From contig DASVOE010000140.1 in assembly GCA_036383515.1 (NCBI GenBank), positions 1 through 41,942 on the forward strand: a stretch of 41,942 nt of DNA, read 5' to 3'. Below the pieces are notes generated by a model. It was not told where the DNA came from. It did not search any database and saw only the letters and a program-made list of their open reading frames with translations. The position numbers were made by a program, and so were the translations under genes. This DNA comes from CADEDV01 sp036383515 (GTDB taxonomy: Bacteria > Bacteroidota > Bacteroidia > Chitinophagales > Chitinophagaceae). This document shows, piece after piece, positions 1 through 9,216 of this stretch (position 1 is the first letter of the stretch; the number at the start of each line of letters is the position of its first letter).

Positions 1-1628
1 CCTAACGGATTTGGAATAACATGCGGCACACTGCCAGTCTTCAGTTGATCTGCTGACAAATCTTTTAACCACTTGCTGAAAAAATTATTAACGCCACGTA
101 AGAATGTTGCAGTGCGGAAGAATGCCTGTGCATCACCTGTCCAGCCCATACGTTCATCCCGCTGCGGACAATCGGTTGGCACATCCAGAAAATTTCCTCT
201 TAATCCCCATTCAATATTATGCTGCAACTGATTGATGAGTGAGTCAGACGAAGTGAAGCTTCCGGTTTGCTGCATATCAGAATACAAGGCAACTGCTGTA
301 AAATTCTCAGGTTGTAATTCACCGGTAATGCCTTCAACTTTTATATAACGGAATCCGAAAAAGGTAAAATGCGGTTCAAACAGTTCTTCGGCGTTTCCTT
401 TCAGTACATAAACAGCTTGTGCTTTTGCTCCACGCAGATTATCCGTATAAAAATTTCCTTTCTTGTCTAACACTTCTGCATGAGAAATTTTTATTGTATC
501 ACCTGCTTTTCCTTTTACTTTCAACCGCACCCATCCCACTAAGTTTTGTCCAAAGTCAATCACCTTCTCCTCTTTCGGCGTGGTAATCACTTTTACGGGT
601 GCAAATGTTTCATGTTTTTTGATCGGCTCGTTATAAGTTGCCACTAAAATATCTTTAGAAAAATTGGCTGTCTTTACTGCAGTCCAGTTGTTATCATTAT
701 AGCCTGCAACTGTCCAGCCATTCTTTTCCTGTCTTGCATCAATGGTTTCACCTAAATAAATACCGTTCGAACGAATAGCACCGGTGGAAGATTTCCAGCT
801 TGCATCCGATGCAACAGTTGCTGTTGTTCCATCTGCATAAACAATCTCCAATTGAAACAGCAGTGCAATATCTTTTCCATAAATATTTCTTCTGCGATCG
901 AAGGAGAAATTTCCACGATACCAACCATCGCCCAATGTTACAGCAATGGCATTGGCCCCATCTTTCAACAGACCGGTTACATCATACGCCTGGTATTGCA
1001 GACGTTTGTTGTAACTCGTCCAGCCCGGAGTGAGATAGGCATCACCAATACGTTTACCATTGATCTGCGCCTCATACAAACCATGCGCAGTCATGTATGC
1101 CGTTGCAGATTTTATTTTTTTACCGTTGCTGAATTCTTTGCGCATCAATGGCGATGCAAATACACTATCTTCTTTATAACCCGGTTCGATCCATTGCGCT
1201 TTCCACCCGATAGCTATCGGGTCTGCAGCTTGTAATAAACCCATTTGCCAAAATGCAACTGCACTCCATGCCGATACTGTTCCTGTGTTATCCCACACAC
1301 GCACCTGCCAGTAATATTTTTTACCCGAAGCCAGCGCTGCGCCTTTGTAGGGCACATGAATCGATTGATCGGAATTGATCTTCCCGCTCGTCCAGGTGTT
1401 TTTACCTTTTGCTAAACTTGCAGGATCAGCCGCTACTCTTATTTCATACGCCGATTGCGCAACGTTCCGTTGATCGGAAATCAACTGCCAGCTGAAATAA
1501 GGTTGCAGTACATCAATACCGATCGGGTTGGTTAAGTTTTCTATACGAAGACGATCAACTTTTACCTGCGCAAGCACCGATAAAATGACACATTGAAAAC
1601 TGAGGAGAAAGAAGCTTATTTTTCTCAT
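1..1628 (-). CDS. Alpha-L-rhamnosidase, GH78 (3' end outside window)
   Basis: Reading from the ATG at 1628 to the left edge gives about 542 residues with no stop, so the gene is open at the window boundary. It starts with a signal peptide (MRKISFFLL..., cut after VLAQ), followed by the GH78 N-terminal beta domains (NPIGIDVLQPYFSWQL, KKYYWQVRVWDN, WKAQWIEP, INGKRIGDAYLTPGWTSY). The start of the (alpha/alpha)6 catalytic barrel follows, with the hallmark acidic motif DCPQRDERMGWTGD and then GSVPHVIPN. GH78 enzymes hydrolyse terminal alpha-L-rhamnose by inversion, and the acidic cluster holds the general acid. GH78 proteins are usually about 900 residues, so roughly 350 C-terminal residues, including the second catalytic acid, are missing here. 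It is probably periplasmic and the last visible gene of the enzyme run, 71 nt after the GH43_24-like gene. A 16-bp palindrome lies inside the coding frame. Confidence 0.95.
   Translation of the reverse strand, partial: MRKISFFLLSFQCVILSVLAQVKVDRLRIENLTNPIGIDVLQPYFSWQLISDQRNVAQSAYEIRVAADPASLAKGKNTWTSGKINSDQSIHVPYKGAALASGKKYYWQVRVWDNTGTVSAWSAVAFWQMGLLQAADPIAIGWKAQWIEPGYKEDSVFASPLMRKEFSNGKKIKSATAYMTAHGLYEAQINGKRIGDAYLTPGWTSYNKRLQYQAYDVTGLLKDGANAIAVTLGDGWYRGNFSFDRRRNIYGKDIALLFQLEIVYADGTTATVASDASWKSSTGAIRSNGIYLGETIDARQEKNGWTVAGYNDNNWTAVKTANFSKDILVATYNEPIKKHETFAPVKVITTPKEEKVIDFGQNLVGWVRLKVKGKAGDTIKISHAEVLDKKGNFYTDNLRGAKAQAVYVLKGNAEELFEPHFTFFGFRYIKVEGITGELQPENFTAVALYSDMQQTGSFTSSDSLINQLQHNIEWGLRGNFLDVPTDCPQRDERMGWTGDAQAFFRTATFLRGVNNFFSKWLKDLSADQLKTGSVPHVIPNPL
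1206..1221. repeat. Perfect 16-bp palindrome inside the GH78 gene
   Basis: The sequence CCCGATAGCTATCGGG is a perfect palindrome within the GH78 coding frame, read there as P-I-A-I-G in the context ADPIAIGWKAQW. From memory, this palindrome recurs between genes in many Bacteroidota genomes. Its presence in a coding frame suggests a repeat that inserted in phase, or a chance match; copy number in this genome would decide. Confidence 0.6.
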
Positions 1629-1699
1629 ATGGCTTATTCTAAGTTGTGATTAATTAACCTTAAGATAAAAGCAATTTTCCAATAGTACTACGAACCTGT

Positions 1700-3115
1700 T
1701 TACTTCTTAATTACAACTTTATCTATTGAAACAAAGTAACCCGTGCTTCCATAACCTGTTTTCCGTTTATCGCTCCAGTTTCCTCTTTCTTTCAGCACCG
1801 TAACTTTTACATTATACTGATCTTTTGGTAAAACCGGGCTTATAAACTTTAAAGACGATACAGGATATTTACAATACATGTCTACAATTGATGTAAGAAT
1901 CGTTTTACCGTTCTTGTTTTGCAGCATAATCTGTGCATATCCTCCATCCGGCCGGGAAAGGCTGTAAATCTCAACCTGTGTTCCTGTAAAGCGTATCGTA
2001 AAGAAAGCGTTTTTTTCATCGGAACTGCTTTCCGATAATGTATCGTTTAAAGTATGCTTCCACTGCCCCGTGTATTTAATTGCTGATTGATCGGTATTAT
2101 TAATAATCGTTTGACTAATGGGCTTTACTGACACGATTCCTGTTACAGTATTAATCTGCCACGCCTCATAAAACCGCGGGATAGAAATAGACATTCCTGA
2201 AACTATAAAGGGTTGCCATACATAGGTTGCTGCAGAAGCCTGCTTTGGGAACGACCACCGGTCTCCCATAAACATAAATGTTGTATCCTTTGAACCTTCA
2301 ACCGGTAATACAAATGTTGCTTGTGAATTCCATGTAAGCGAACCTTCCGGCGCAAATAGCCCACGATGAATCCACGGCCCTTTTAAAGAAGTAGCCGTGT
2401 AATAGTAATTATCGTTTCGTTCCCAACTTGTAAGATGTGAACCTATAAAGTAATAGATACTATCTTTTCTGAATAGCGTTGGTGATTCGAAACCCGCAAC
2501 CATATTCTTATTCACCTGTTCCGTTATGCTTTTGTAATCATTACCCAGTTTATAAATTTCTCCGCCATGAATTAAGATATAACCTGCTCCGTCCTTATCC
2601 TGGAAAGATCCCATATCCCATTTACGAATAGGCTTACCCTCGAATAACAATGGCCCCTGGAACTGGTAAGGCCCGGTGATTGCTTTAGATGTAGCATAGC
2701 CTACAAACTGATCTTTATAACCAAGTGTATCAACATGCATGTACATGATATATTCTCCTGTTGCCGGACATTTCATCACTTTCACTCTTTCGCCCACGCG
2801 GTCCGGTCCCAACTTACCGGCTTGCTGAACCGGCAACGCAATGCGTTCAAATTTCCAGTTATAGAGATCAGTTGAAGAGTAACAATTGAAACCCGCAAAT
2901 GCATTACTTGTATCGCTGTGCTTTTCACCAAATAAATAAAAGCGGTCATTGTCTTTCATGATACATGCGCCGTGTGCACTTACGATATTCCCTTTGTCAT
3001 CAAACCAGGAAACGCCTGAGTAAATGGCATCATACTTACCCTTTGTTTGTGCATGCAAACAAAGACTGTTAATACATAAACTAAGCGCCATTACTACCGT
3101 ATACCTGTATTGCAT
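1700..3115 (-). CDS. GH43_24-like exo-beta-1,3-galactanase-type glycosidase with C-terminal CBM-like domain
   Basis: This is a 471-residue protein with a signal peptide (cut near CLHAQ23). Residues about 25-325 form a five-bladed propeller of the GH43 type: AHGACIMKDNDRFYLFGE, FNCYSSTDLYNW, GSFQDKDGAGYIL, FESPTLF, NSQATFVLPV and FMGDRW. The usual GH43 N-terminal catalytic Asp is absent (A-H-G-A-C instead). In subfamily 24 the characterised fungal Pc1,3Gal43A uses Glu102, Glu208 and Gln263. Here E109, E210 and Q265 fall at nearly the same spacing, which is good evidence for that subfamily. Residues about 325-471 look like a galactose-binding beta-sandwich (YTGQW, FFTIRFTGTQVEIYS, RPDGGYAQI). 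Likely activity is removal of galactose from galactan or arabinogalactan side chains; other exo-activities are possible. It lies 20 nt after the preceding GH43-like gene, so the two are probably cotranscribed. Confidence 0.8.
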   Translation of the reverse strand: MQYRYTVVMALSLCINSLCLHAQTKGKYDAIYSGVSWFDDKGNIVSAHGACIMKDNDRFYLFGEKHSDTSNAFAGFNCYSSTDLYNWKFERIALPVQQAGKLGPDRVGERVKVMKCPATGEYIMYMHVDTLGYKDQFVGYATSKAITGPYQFQGPLLFEGKPIRKWDMGSFQDKDGAGYILIHGGEIYKLGNDYKSITEQVNKNMVAGFESPTLFRKDSIYYFIGSHLTSWERNDNYYYTATSLKGPWIHRGLFAPEGSLTWNSQATFVLPVEGSKDTTFMFMGDRWSFPKQASAATYVWQPFIVSGMSISIPRFYEAWQINTVTGIVSVKPISQTIINNTDQSAIKYTGQWKHTLNDTLSESSSDEKNAFFTIRFTGTQVEIYSLSRPDGGYAQIMLQNKNGKTILTSIVDMYCKYPVSSLKFISPVLPKDQYNVKVTVLKERGNWSDKRKTGYGSTGYFVSIDKVVIKK

Positions 3116-3135
3116 GAAACTTCTGGTTTGCCTGG

Positions 3136-4131
3136 CTACCTGCTTAGATTGAAAAATAAAGGTTCATCTCTGTCGCAGGTAACTTCTCCATTTACATATT
3201 TCAGCTCTGCTACCTGTATCACACTTCGTTTATCATCAAATGAACCTTTTGCAGCGGGTTTATCTTTTCTTCTATCGGGGTGAGTGAAATAATAGACAAA
3301 AGCTCTGCCGCTATTAACCACTACATCACAATGCCCGCCAATGGCCTGGTCATCCTTTCCTTTGCCAGGTTCTTCCAATATTCGTTTGGCTTGTTTCTTC
3401 CATGTTAACAAATCATCAGACGAATACACTTCCATTCCCTTCCATGCATCCACGATCATAAAATATTTTCCCTGCCAGTAAAAGGTTTTCGGCCCTTCGC
3501 CTCTTGCAGCAATGGCTTTGCCTTTATCCACCCAGTTATACAGGTCTTTGCTATCCGCATAATAAATACTCTTACCATCTTTCTCATTGTTGTACCACAT
3601 GCGGAAAGTAGTATCGTTGATCTTGTACACCGATACATCAATTACTTTTTCATTCACCAGTTTCAGTGTGGATTGATAATTCCAGTTCTTCAGATCAGTG
3701 CTCGTTAAATGAAGGATTACTCTTGGATGATTCCAGTCTTTGAAAATACCCGGTACATAAGTAAGATACATGTGATAGATTCCCTTGTTTTCAATCACAT
3801 CGGGAGCCCAATGCGTATAGCCTTCGTCGGGTCGATAGTTGATGTTAGCTGTATCAATATATTTCCAGCTGCGGCCATCTTTACTTTCGGCAATAGCTAT
3901 TCTTGTTCCATGCACCCATTGCACGGTTGAATCAGTTATTGAAGCCCTCCGGTTGGTGTAGAGCATCCACCATTTCTTTTTTGCTTTGTTATAGATGATC
4001 ACCGGATCGGCAGCACCATGGTAAACCGGATCATCGTACAACGGTTTTGGCGCAACATTCTTTTGAGCTGACATATGCAGGCAGCTCAGCATAACAAACA
4101 CAACGCTAGTATAGATAGATAACTTATTCAT
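3136..4131 (-). CDS. GH43-like five-bladed propeller glycosidase
   Basis: The chosen start is the ATG at 4131 (MNKLSIYTSV...). It overlaps the GH106 stop codon by one base (TAATG) and opens with a signal peptide ending near HMSAQ23. A longer frame reaching 4188 would lack that signal. The 331-residue protein repeats propeller-blade motifs: AADPVIIYNKAKKKWWMLYT, THWAPDVIENKGIYHMYLTY, STDLKNW, FRMWYNNE, DLYNW, GEGPKTFYWQGKYFM and SSDDLLTW. Candidate catalytic residues are D42, D111 and E212, with H267 near the usual metal site; this is inference by pattern. The family lies in the GH43/GH117-like propeller group, but I cannot fix the subfamily or the sugar. Given its neighbours, an arabinofuranosidase or galactosidase acting on RG-I side chains is plausible. 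The overlapping start suggests translational coupling to GH106. Confidence 0.75.
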   Translation of the reverse strand: MNKLSIYTSVVFVMLSCLHMSAQKNVAPKPLYDDPVYHGAADPVIIYNKAKKKWWMLYTNRRASITDSTVQWVHGTRIAIAESKDGRSWKYIDTANINYRPDEGYTHWAPDVIENKGIYHMYLTYVPGIFKDWNHPRVILHLTSTDLKNWNYQSTLKLVNEKVIDVSVYKINDTTFRMWYNNEKDGKSIYYADSKDLYNWVDKGKAIAARGEGPKTFYWQGKYFMIVDAWKGMEVYSSDDLLTWKKQAKRILEEPGKGKDDQAIGGHCDVVVNSGRAFVYYFTHPDRRKDKPAAKGSFDDKRSVIQVAELKYVNGEVTCDRDEPLFFNLSR

Positions 4132-6953
4132 TATTTCAACGCTGTTATTGTTACAGGTCCCAACAAACCTGAAGGCAATGGGGCCCATGCCGATGCATCA
4201 AACAAGCCATTCTTTATATTTTCTTTTTTGCGTGCCGGCATATTGGTATTGTAAAATATTTTCCAGGGAAGGTTATTCTTGTCCATGTAAATGATTCGGT
4301 TGGCCATTAAGTTGGCAACAACAATTTCCAACTTGTTTGTTGGCTGCATGGCGGATGCTGGAATGACACATTGAAACACGGGGCCGATCACCGTTGCGAC
4401 TTTCTTACCATTGAGCATTACTTCTGCTGTTTCATTTACTTTTCCCAGATCAAGCAAAAATGAGGTTGCAGCGCCTGCAGGTTTTACAAATGAAATAGAA
4501 TACTTAGCTGTGCCGGAGAAATTCTTTACATCCTCTCCGCCAAGCTCAGTCCATGATTTTAATTCGTTAGTAGTGATAGATGATGGAATAGTTGGCCCGC
4601 CATCAAGGAAGTTAATAGTCCATGCACCTTTTATTTCCTGCGATTGAGCAGCAGCTTCCCTGTAAGGAAAGGTCTCACCCGTTCTCTTTGTGTTATAGGA
4701 TTGAATAATGATGGACTCGTATGGTTGCAGTTGCAACAACACTTCTACCGCACCTTTTGCATTCTTTCTCCATTTTGCCAATCCTTTCTTACCGGTCATC
4801 GCATCAAACAAACCAAAAGAAGCAGCATTGCTGTTTAACCCGATCCATTCTTCAAAGGGTTTATCGGTCCGGTTGTCAATGAACCAGATAGTTCCGTCTG
4901 CATTTTTTCTGCGAAGAACAGATAAGCCTTTCTCTGTATAACTTTCTTTTCTTGCTTTAGCGGCAGATAACAATGCATCCAGATCATCGCTCATCAGGAA
5001 ACGGCCTTTACCTGCAACTGCTTTCTGCAGGTTACCTGATGCAGTAAATTTCAACTGGCTGATCAATTGCCGGAATGTTTTTCTTCTTGCATCCAACTGG
5101 CCAAGTCCCGGTATATCCTGTGGAAGATTTTTATATACCAGAATCGTTGCACCCTGTTGTGCCAGTTTCAACAATTGCTGAAGCGATTTTTCGTTGACGA
5201 GTTTATTAGCTGGCAGCAAAATAGTACGGTATATATTTCCGCTGCTGCTGATATTGCTACCGCTGCTGGTAAAGTGTTGTAACTGACGTTCAGAGAAAAA
5301 ATCGAAACTATATCCTTTCTCTATCATCCATTTCGACACCTGCTCGAATTCTGTTTTCTCAAAATTCTTTTCCATGCCATCAAAATGCTGCAACAGTGCA
5401 TTCCCCGGCTCTGCATAACGATCAACGATCGGGTAATACAGCAATACATCGTTATCCGGTTTGCCTTTTTGTAAAAAGCTTTGTGTACGGGTGATGTATT
5501 CATTCAACACATGAAAATCTTTCCACTGCGGATTCGTTGGCTGAAAATGTACCGCTGCATAAAACAACCAGCCCGGCCATTTCGCTTCTTTGGGAGAATA
5601 CGCTGTACCGTGATAAAAAATATGATTCACGCCACCGAGGAAATACAGATCGATCGCTTTCTTTACATCACCCCACGAAGAAAGAAAATGTTCATTGAGC
5701 CATGTAGCCGATTCAGACGACACCAGTTGCTTACCAGATACATTCGCTGCTGATGTAGCAAATTTGAAACGCAGGATATCTGTTCCTTCTGTTTCAGGGA
5801 TATCAACCACGCTGTACAGATCCAATGTATTAGCAGGAGATCCATGCGATTGGTTACGCAACATCTTTCCTTTGGTACCAGCCCACTTTTTCCATGTCAT
5901 CGTAAAATGCTCCAGTAACAACTCATCAATCACGGAGCGGTAATCGTAGATCACACGACTGTTTTTATCTGCTGCATCTTTGCCAAACAATGCCGGTAAT
6001 TGTGTTCTCAGATCATACCCTTTACGTTTTTTGAATTCGTCAAAGAAATCAGGCGTCCAGTTCGATTGCCCTCTTGCATCATCTACTTCATACGAATCAT
6101 TAAAGAACGAACGGAGATAAGAAATATCATAACCTTTAAACGAAGCGTCAAACTTTTTGAAATAATTCGTTGCTGCATTTAAGGAGAAGTGATCAATAGC
6201 ATAACCTTCACCGCCGGGAGCAGCACGTTCCACCATTTTACCATGCAAGCCCTGAAACAAAGCATATAAAGTCCAATTGCCCGCAGGAGCAGTCCAATCC
6301 AGTTTACCATTTGCATCAACTTTTGCGGTCAGGTCAATTGATTCATTTTTGTCTGAATAAGCAACCAATGTTTGCAAGGGAAGCTTGCCGGGATATTGTA
6401 TCTGATCCAACGCCAGTTCCTGCAAGTTTTGATTTATAAACACAGGTTTCAGAATATTTTCAATAGCAGCAGGTTTATTATTGGCAGTTTTTACAAAAGC
6501 TTCCTGCTTGTATTCTACCAGTTCGTTTAATTGTTCGCCGCCCTTCACCTTATAGGTCTTATAGAAAACACTTTTGCTGGCATCTGCATCAGTAACCCAT
6601 GGCCCGCCAAAAGGCCAGCCTGTTCCATTTGCCAGGTCAACACCAAGACCTAAACGTTTAGATTCATTCAATGTATGTGTAAACACCTGCATCCATTGCG
6701 GCGATAAAAAGCGGATGAACTGGTTTTCATAACCTTCCACACCATAGATGGGCGTTAACTCCACTCCACCTAACCCTGCTTTCTGGTATTGTTCTAAATT
6801 CCAGGTAAGATCAGCGTTGTTTACTGCACTTCCTTCCCACCACCAACGTGTCCATGGTTTGGTTGTATTGGTTATTGATGGCCAGTTGAATTGTGCATGT
6901 ATCCCCGTAACAATAATAGATGCAAAAAAGGAAAGGCAAACTTTTTTAAACAT
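4131..6953 (-). CDS. Alpha-L-rhamnosidase, GH106
   Basis: The chosen start is the ATG at 6953 (MFKKVCLSFF...), which gives a clean signal peptide cut after IHA20; the upstream in-frame ATG at 6986 would overlap the GH127 stop and add residues before the signal. The mature protein of about 920 residues has GH106 signatures: TKPWTRWWWEGSAV near residues 32-44, GLGGVELTPIYG at 60-71, ANGTGWPFGGPWVT at 108-121, the acidic stretch FNDSYEVDDA at 284-293, IPETEGTD at 385-392, SSESATW at 412-418 and NHIFYHG at 443-449. GH106 enzymes are calcium-dependent inverting alpha-L-rhamnosidases acting on RG-I and RG-II oligosaccharides. Glutamates in the 387-414 region are candidates for the catalytic pair, but I did not assign them. 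A GH2-like beta-sandwich ends the protein (LDLGKVNETAEVMLNGKKV). It sits 13 nt after GH127 and overlaps the next gene by 1 nt. Confidence 0.92.
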   Translation of the reverse strand: MFKKVCLSFFASIIVTGIHAQFNWPSITNTTKPWTRWWWEGSAVNNADLTWNLEQYQKAGLGGVELTPIYGVEGYENQFIRFLSPQWMQVFTHTLNESKRLGLGVDLANGTGWPFGGPWVTDADASKSVFYKTYKVKGGEQLNELVEYKQEAFVKTANNKPAAIENILKPVFINQNLQELALDQIQYPGKLPLQTLVAYSDKNESIDLTAKVDANGKLDWTAPAGNWTLYALFQGLHGKMVERAAPGGEGYAIDHFSLNAATNYFKKFDASFKGYDISYLRSFFNDSYEVDDARGQSNWTPDFFDEFKKRKGYDLRTQLPALFGKDAADKNSRVIYDYRSVIDELLLEHFTMTWKKWAGTKGKMLRNQSHGSPANTLDLYSVVDIPETEGTDILRFKFATSAANVSGKQLVSSESATWLNEHFLSSWGDVKKAIDLYFLGGVNHIFYHGTAYSPKEAKWPGWLFYAAVHFQPTNPQWKDFHVLNEYITRTQSFLQKGKPDNDVLLYYPIVDRYAEPGNALLQHFDGMEKNFEKTEFEQVSKWMIEKGYSFDFFSERQLQHFTSSGSNISSSGNIYRTILLPANKLVNEKSLQQLLKLAQQGATILVYKNLPQDIPGLGQLDARRKTFRQLISQLKFTASGNLQKAVAGKGRFLMSDDLDALLSAAKARKESYTEKGLSVLRRKNADGTIWFIDNRTDKPFEEWIGLNSNAASFGLFDAMTGKKGLAKWRKNAKGAVEVLLQLQPYESIIIQSYNTKRTGETFPYREAAAQSQEIKGAWTINFLDGGPTIPSSITTNELKSWTELGGEDVKNFSGTAKYSISFVKPAGAATSFLLDLGKVNETAEVMLNGKKVATVIGPVFQCVIPASAMQPTNKLEIVVANLMANRIIYMDKNNLPWKIFYNTNMPARKKENIKNGLFDASAWAPLPSGLLGPVTITALK

Positions 6954-6966
6954 GAGTGATGTTCTT

Positions 6967-8982
6967 TTAATAAGTAATGATCTCAACGTCTTTAATAGTT
7001 TCCGGAAACCAAACGGTCATTTCGCCTTTGCCACGATTGGCCCATGCGTAATAAGGAATAGCCACAAAAGGTTTTCTTTCGGTCCTGATGGTATTGGCAA
7101 GTGTATCTGTTATTACCGCAACTGCTTCTGCTTTTATAATCGTTATTCCATTCAGCAGCTCCGGTTTGAATATTGAAGTATAAGTTGTCTGCAGCGGTAG
7201 CACCAGGTTGGAAGTTCTTCCGTTATTATCAACCCATTCAGCGCAATAGATCATTGGCCCGCGTTGAATAGCGATCTTTCCGGCATCCTCCTTTATTTTA
7301 TTACCGGCGATCACTGTTCTTACGTTCATTGGCAATACGACATTTACCAGGTCATTCTTCTTCCATGTTCTGTTTAATATAGCATATCCATTTTCTATAC
7401 TATAGTTTACCGGGCTACCATTAATTGTAATGATTACATTCTCGGCAGTTGAATTACTGAATGAATAGAGATCAGATGGGATGGCTTTGTTTTGCGCCCA
7501 CCCGGGAATGCGGATCATTAAGGAAAACACCTGTGATGACTTTGGAGAAACAATAAATTTCAGGTCTCCATCCCATGGATAATTGTTTTGCTGTGTAATT
7601 AAAACAGGTTTGCTCTGTACTTGTAACGAGGCTTCACTGCTGACAAATAAGTTCACAAATACTTTTTCTTCTTTTTGTGCGTACATATAACCTGGCACAG
7701 CCGGTAGCAATCTTGTCATATTAGTAGGACAGCAGGAACATTCGAACCAACCGGAACGTTCACTTTCCATATCTCCATGCCTGTAATGATTACGAACCTG
7801 CATGGCATTGGTATAGAAAAATGATTTGCCATCAAGACCAACGCCCGAGATCAACCCGTTGTATAGTATTTTTTCCAGCAAATCAATATACTTCGCATCA
7901 CCATGCAACTGAAACATCCGCTGGTTCCAATAAACATTCGCAATGGCTGCACAGGTTTCGTTGTAGGCTGTTGCATTCGGCAGTTCATAATTATCTCCAT
8001 AGCGTTCACCACTGCCTACTGCACCGGCGCCACCCTGTACGTAGATTTTTTTCGAAACCATATTTTCCCAGATGGTATCAACAGCTCTTAATAATTTTTC
8101 ATCGCCTGTTAATGCAGCTACATCTGCCACCGCTGCATACAAGTAACCTGCCCTTACAGCGTGACCGATCGCTTCTTTCTGATCCACTACAGGAATATGA
8201 TCCTGCCAATAGGCGCCATTTTTCCAGGGATCTTTGCTTTTTGCATCATATCCATTATAATGACCTCTCTCTTCAATAAAGTATTTGGCGGTTTCCAGGT
8301 ATTCATTTTTGCCTGTGATACGATAGAGTTTTACTAAACCCATTTCGATTACTTCATGACCGGGTGCTACATGTTTTTTATCATGCCCGAAAACGGAGCA
8401 AACCAGGTCAGCATTTTTCAATGCGATGTTCAATAAACTTCTTTTGCCGGTTGCCATAAAATGGGCTGCTGCCGCTTCATACAGATGACCTGAGTTATAT
8501 AACTCATGACTCAATTCTCTTTCTTTTATCCATCGTTCTGGTCCTGCCCATTTATGCGGATGAGCAGGATCGATCGTTCTTGCAGTATATAAATACCCAT
8601 CCGGTTCCTGCGCATTCGCAATTTTTATAATTAATGTATCAATGTAAGCCTCAAGTTTCTTGTCGGGAAAAAGGCTCAATGAAAAAGAAGCTCCTTCAAT
8701 CGTTTTATAAATATCGGTGTCATCAAAAGGGTAGGTGGTACAAAATTTTCCGCTCTTAAGTGCGGCCATTTCAAAATTTTTCACCCGGCCTGTTTTTTCG
8801 CAGCGTTCAAAGGACGCTGGTATGGTAACCGTATGGTTTATTTTTATCCGGGGTAGCCAGAAATTATCTGTCAGCTTTACATTTGTAAAGGGCACAGAGC
8901 GATATGCATAATCTTTGTACTGTGCTTTTGCATGTTGTACCCAACAAATCAATGTCGCTACTGCTATAACAATTTTTTTCAT
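6967..8982 (-). CDS. Beta-L-arabinofuranosidase, GH127 (DUF1680)
   Basis: The chosen start is the ATG at 8982 (MKKIVIAVAT...), because it begins a signal peptide cut near AKAQ21; the longer frame to 9090 runs through a repeat-rich spacer. The 671-residue protein has an (alpha/alpha)6 barrel followed by beta domains. In the characterised HypBA1 the zinc-thiolate site is Glu338, Cys340, Cys417 and Cys418, with Glu322 as acid/base. Here the equivalents are E342 and C344 (AYNETC), C417 and C418 (ECSCCPTN) and E326 (SGERYG), with spacing almost unchanged. All key residues are therefore present and the enzyme should be active by the Cys-nucleophile retaining mechanism. It would remove terminal beta-L-arabinofuranose from arabinan or related pectic side chains in the periplasm. 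It heads a tight run with GH106 (13-nt gap) and lies 225 nt after the PL22 gene. Confidence 0.93.
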   Translation of the reverse strand: MKKIVIAVATLICWVQHAKAQYKDYAYRSVPFTNVKLTDNFWLPRIKINHTVTIPASFERCEKTGRVKNFEMAALKSGKFCTTYPFDDTDIYKTIEGASFSLSLFPDKKLEAYIDTLIIKIANAQEPDGYLYTARTIDPAHPHKWAGPERWIKERELSHELYNSGHLYEAAAAHFMATGKRSLLNIALKNADLVCSVFGHDKKHVAPGHEVIEMGLVKLYRITGKNEYLETAKYFIEERGHYNGYDAKSKDPWKNGAYWQDHIPVVDQKEAIGHAVRAGYLYAAVADVAALTGDEKLLRAVDTIWENMVSKKIYVQGGAGAVGSGERYGDNYELPNATAYNETCAAIANVYWNQRMFQLHGDAKYIDLLEKILYNGLISGVGLDGKSFFYTNAMQVRNHYRHGDMESERSGWFECSCCPTNMTRLLPAVPGYMYAQKEEKVFVNLFVSSEASLQVQSKPVLITQQNNYPWDGDLKFIVSPKSSQVFSLMIRIPGWAQNKAIPSDLYSFSNSTAENVIITINGSPVNYSIENGYAILNRTWKKNDLVNVVLPMNVRTVIAGNKIKEDAGKIAIQRGPMIYCAEWVDNNGRTSNLVLPLQTTYTSIFKPELLNGITIIKAEAVAVITDTLANTIRTERKPFVAIPYYAWANRGKGEMTVWFPETIKDVEIITY

Positions 8983-9188
8983 CGCCTTATTAATTATATA
9001 CCCAACTAAGGTACTACTGTCATCTTCGTTGCGGTTTACCCTGCCTGCCCCGACGAATATCGTGGGAGTATAGCGAAGGGCACTCTTCATCGTTCTATTT
9101 TCAGAGCATCAACCCACCCCAGTGTATTAAAGCATTTAGTGTCCTCATTTCGCCCCTCCTGGGAGGGGATACACTCCTATAAACGACC
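8983..9188. repeat. Repeat-bearing spacer between PL22 and GH127
   Basis: This gap of about 200 bp has no convincing gene. It contains an imperfect hairpin around 9050-9068 (CCCGACGAATATCGTGGG, with arms ACGA/TCGT flanked by CC/GG). It also contains a perfect hairpin at 9153-9168 (CCCCTCC-TG-GGAGGGG). Both look like the short GC-rich dyads scattered through Bacteroidota intergenic DNA. On the minus strand the 9153-9168 hairpin could slow transcription after PL22, but it has no T-run. I saw no TAnnTTTG box for GH127 here. Confidence 0.55.
9153..9168. repeat. Perfect GC-rich hairpin downstream of PL22
   Basis: The arms CCCCTCC (9153-9159) and GGAGGGG (9162-9168) are separated by TG. It lies 40 nt past the PL22 stop in a spacer with other repeats. 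There is no following T-run on either strand, so it is listed as a repeat or mRNA-end structure rather than an intrinsic terminator. Confidence 0.6.
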
Positions 9189-9216
9189 TTTCACTTTTGA
9201 CTATTCACTATTCACC
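9189..9216. repeat. Heptamer tandem repeat running into the PL22 3' end
   Basis: Four 7-bp units in a row: TTTCACT, TTTGACT, ATTCACT, ATTCACC. The last units contain the PL22 stop codon (9208-9210) and encode its final residues. Similar TTCACTA-type heptads occur between genes in other bacteria. Here the array has crept into the end of the reading frame. Confidence 0.65.

Noticed and set aside
852..1235. A 127-codon plus-strand frame inside GH78
   Set aside because: It lies opposite the clearly conserved GH78 reading frame and resembles no known protein.
8983..9090. N-terminal extension of GH127
   Set aside because: It reads through a repeat-type hairpin and precedes a clear signal peptide at 8982.
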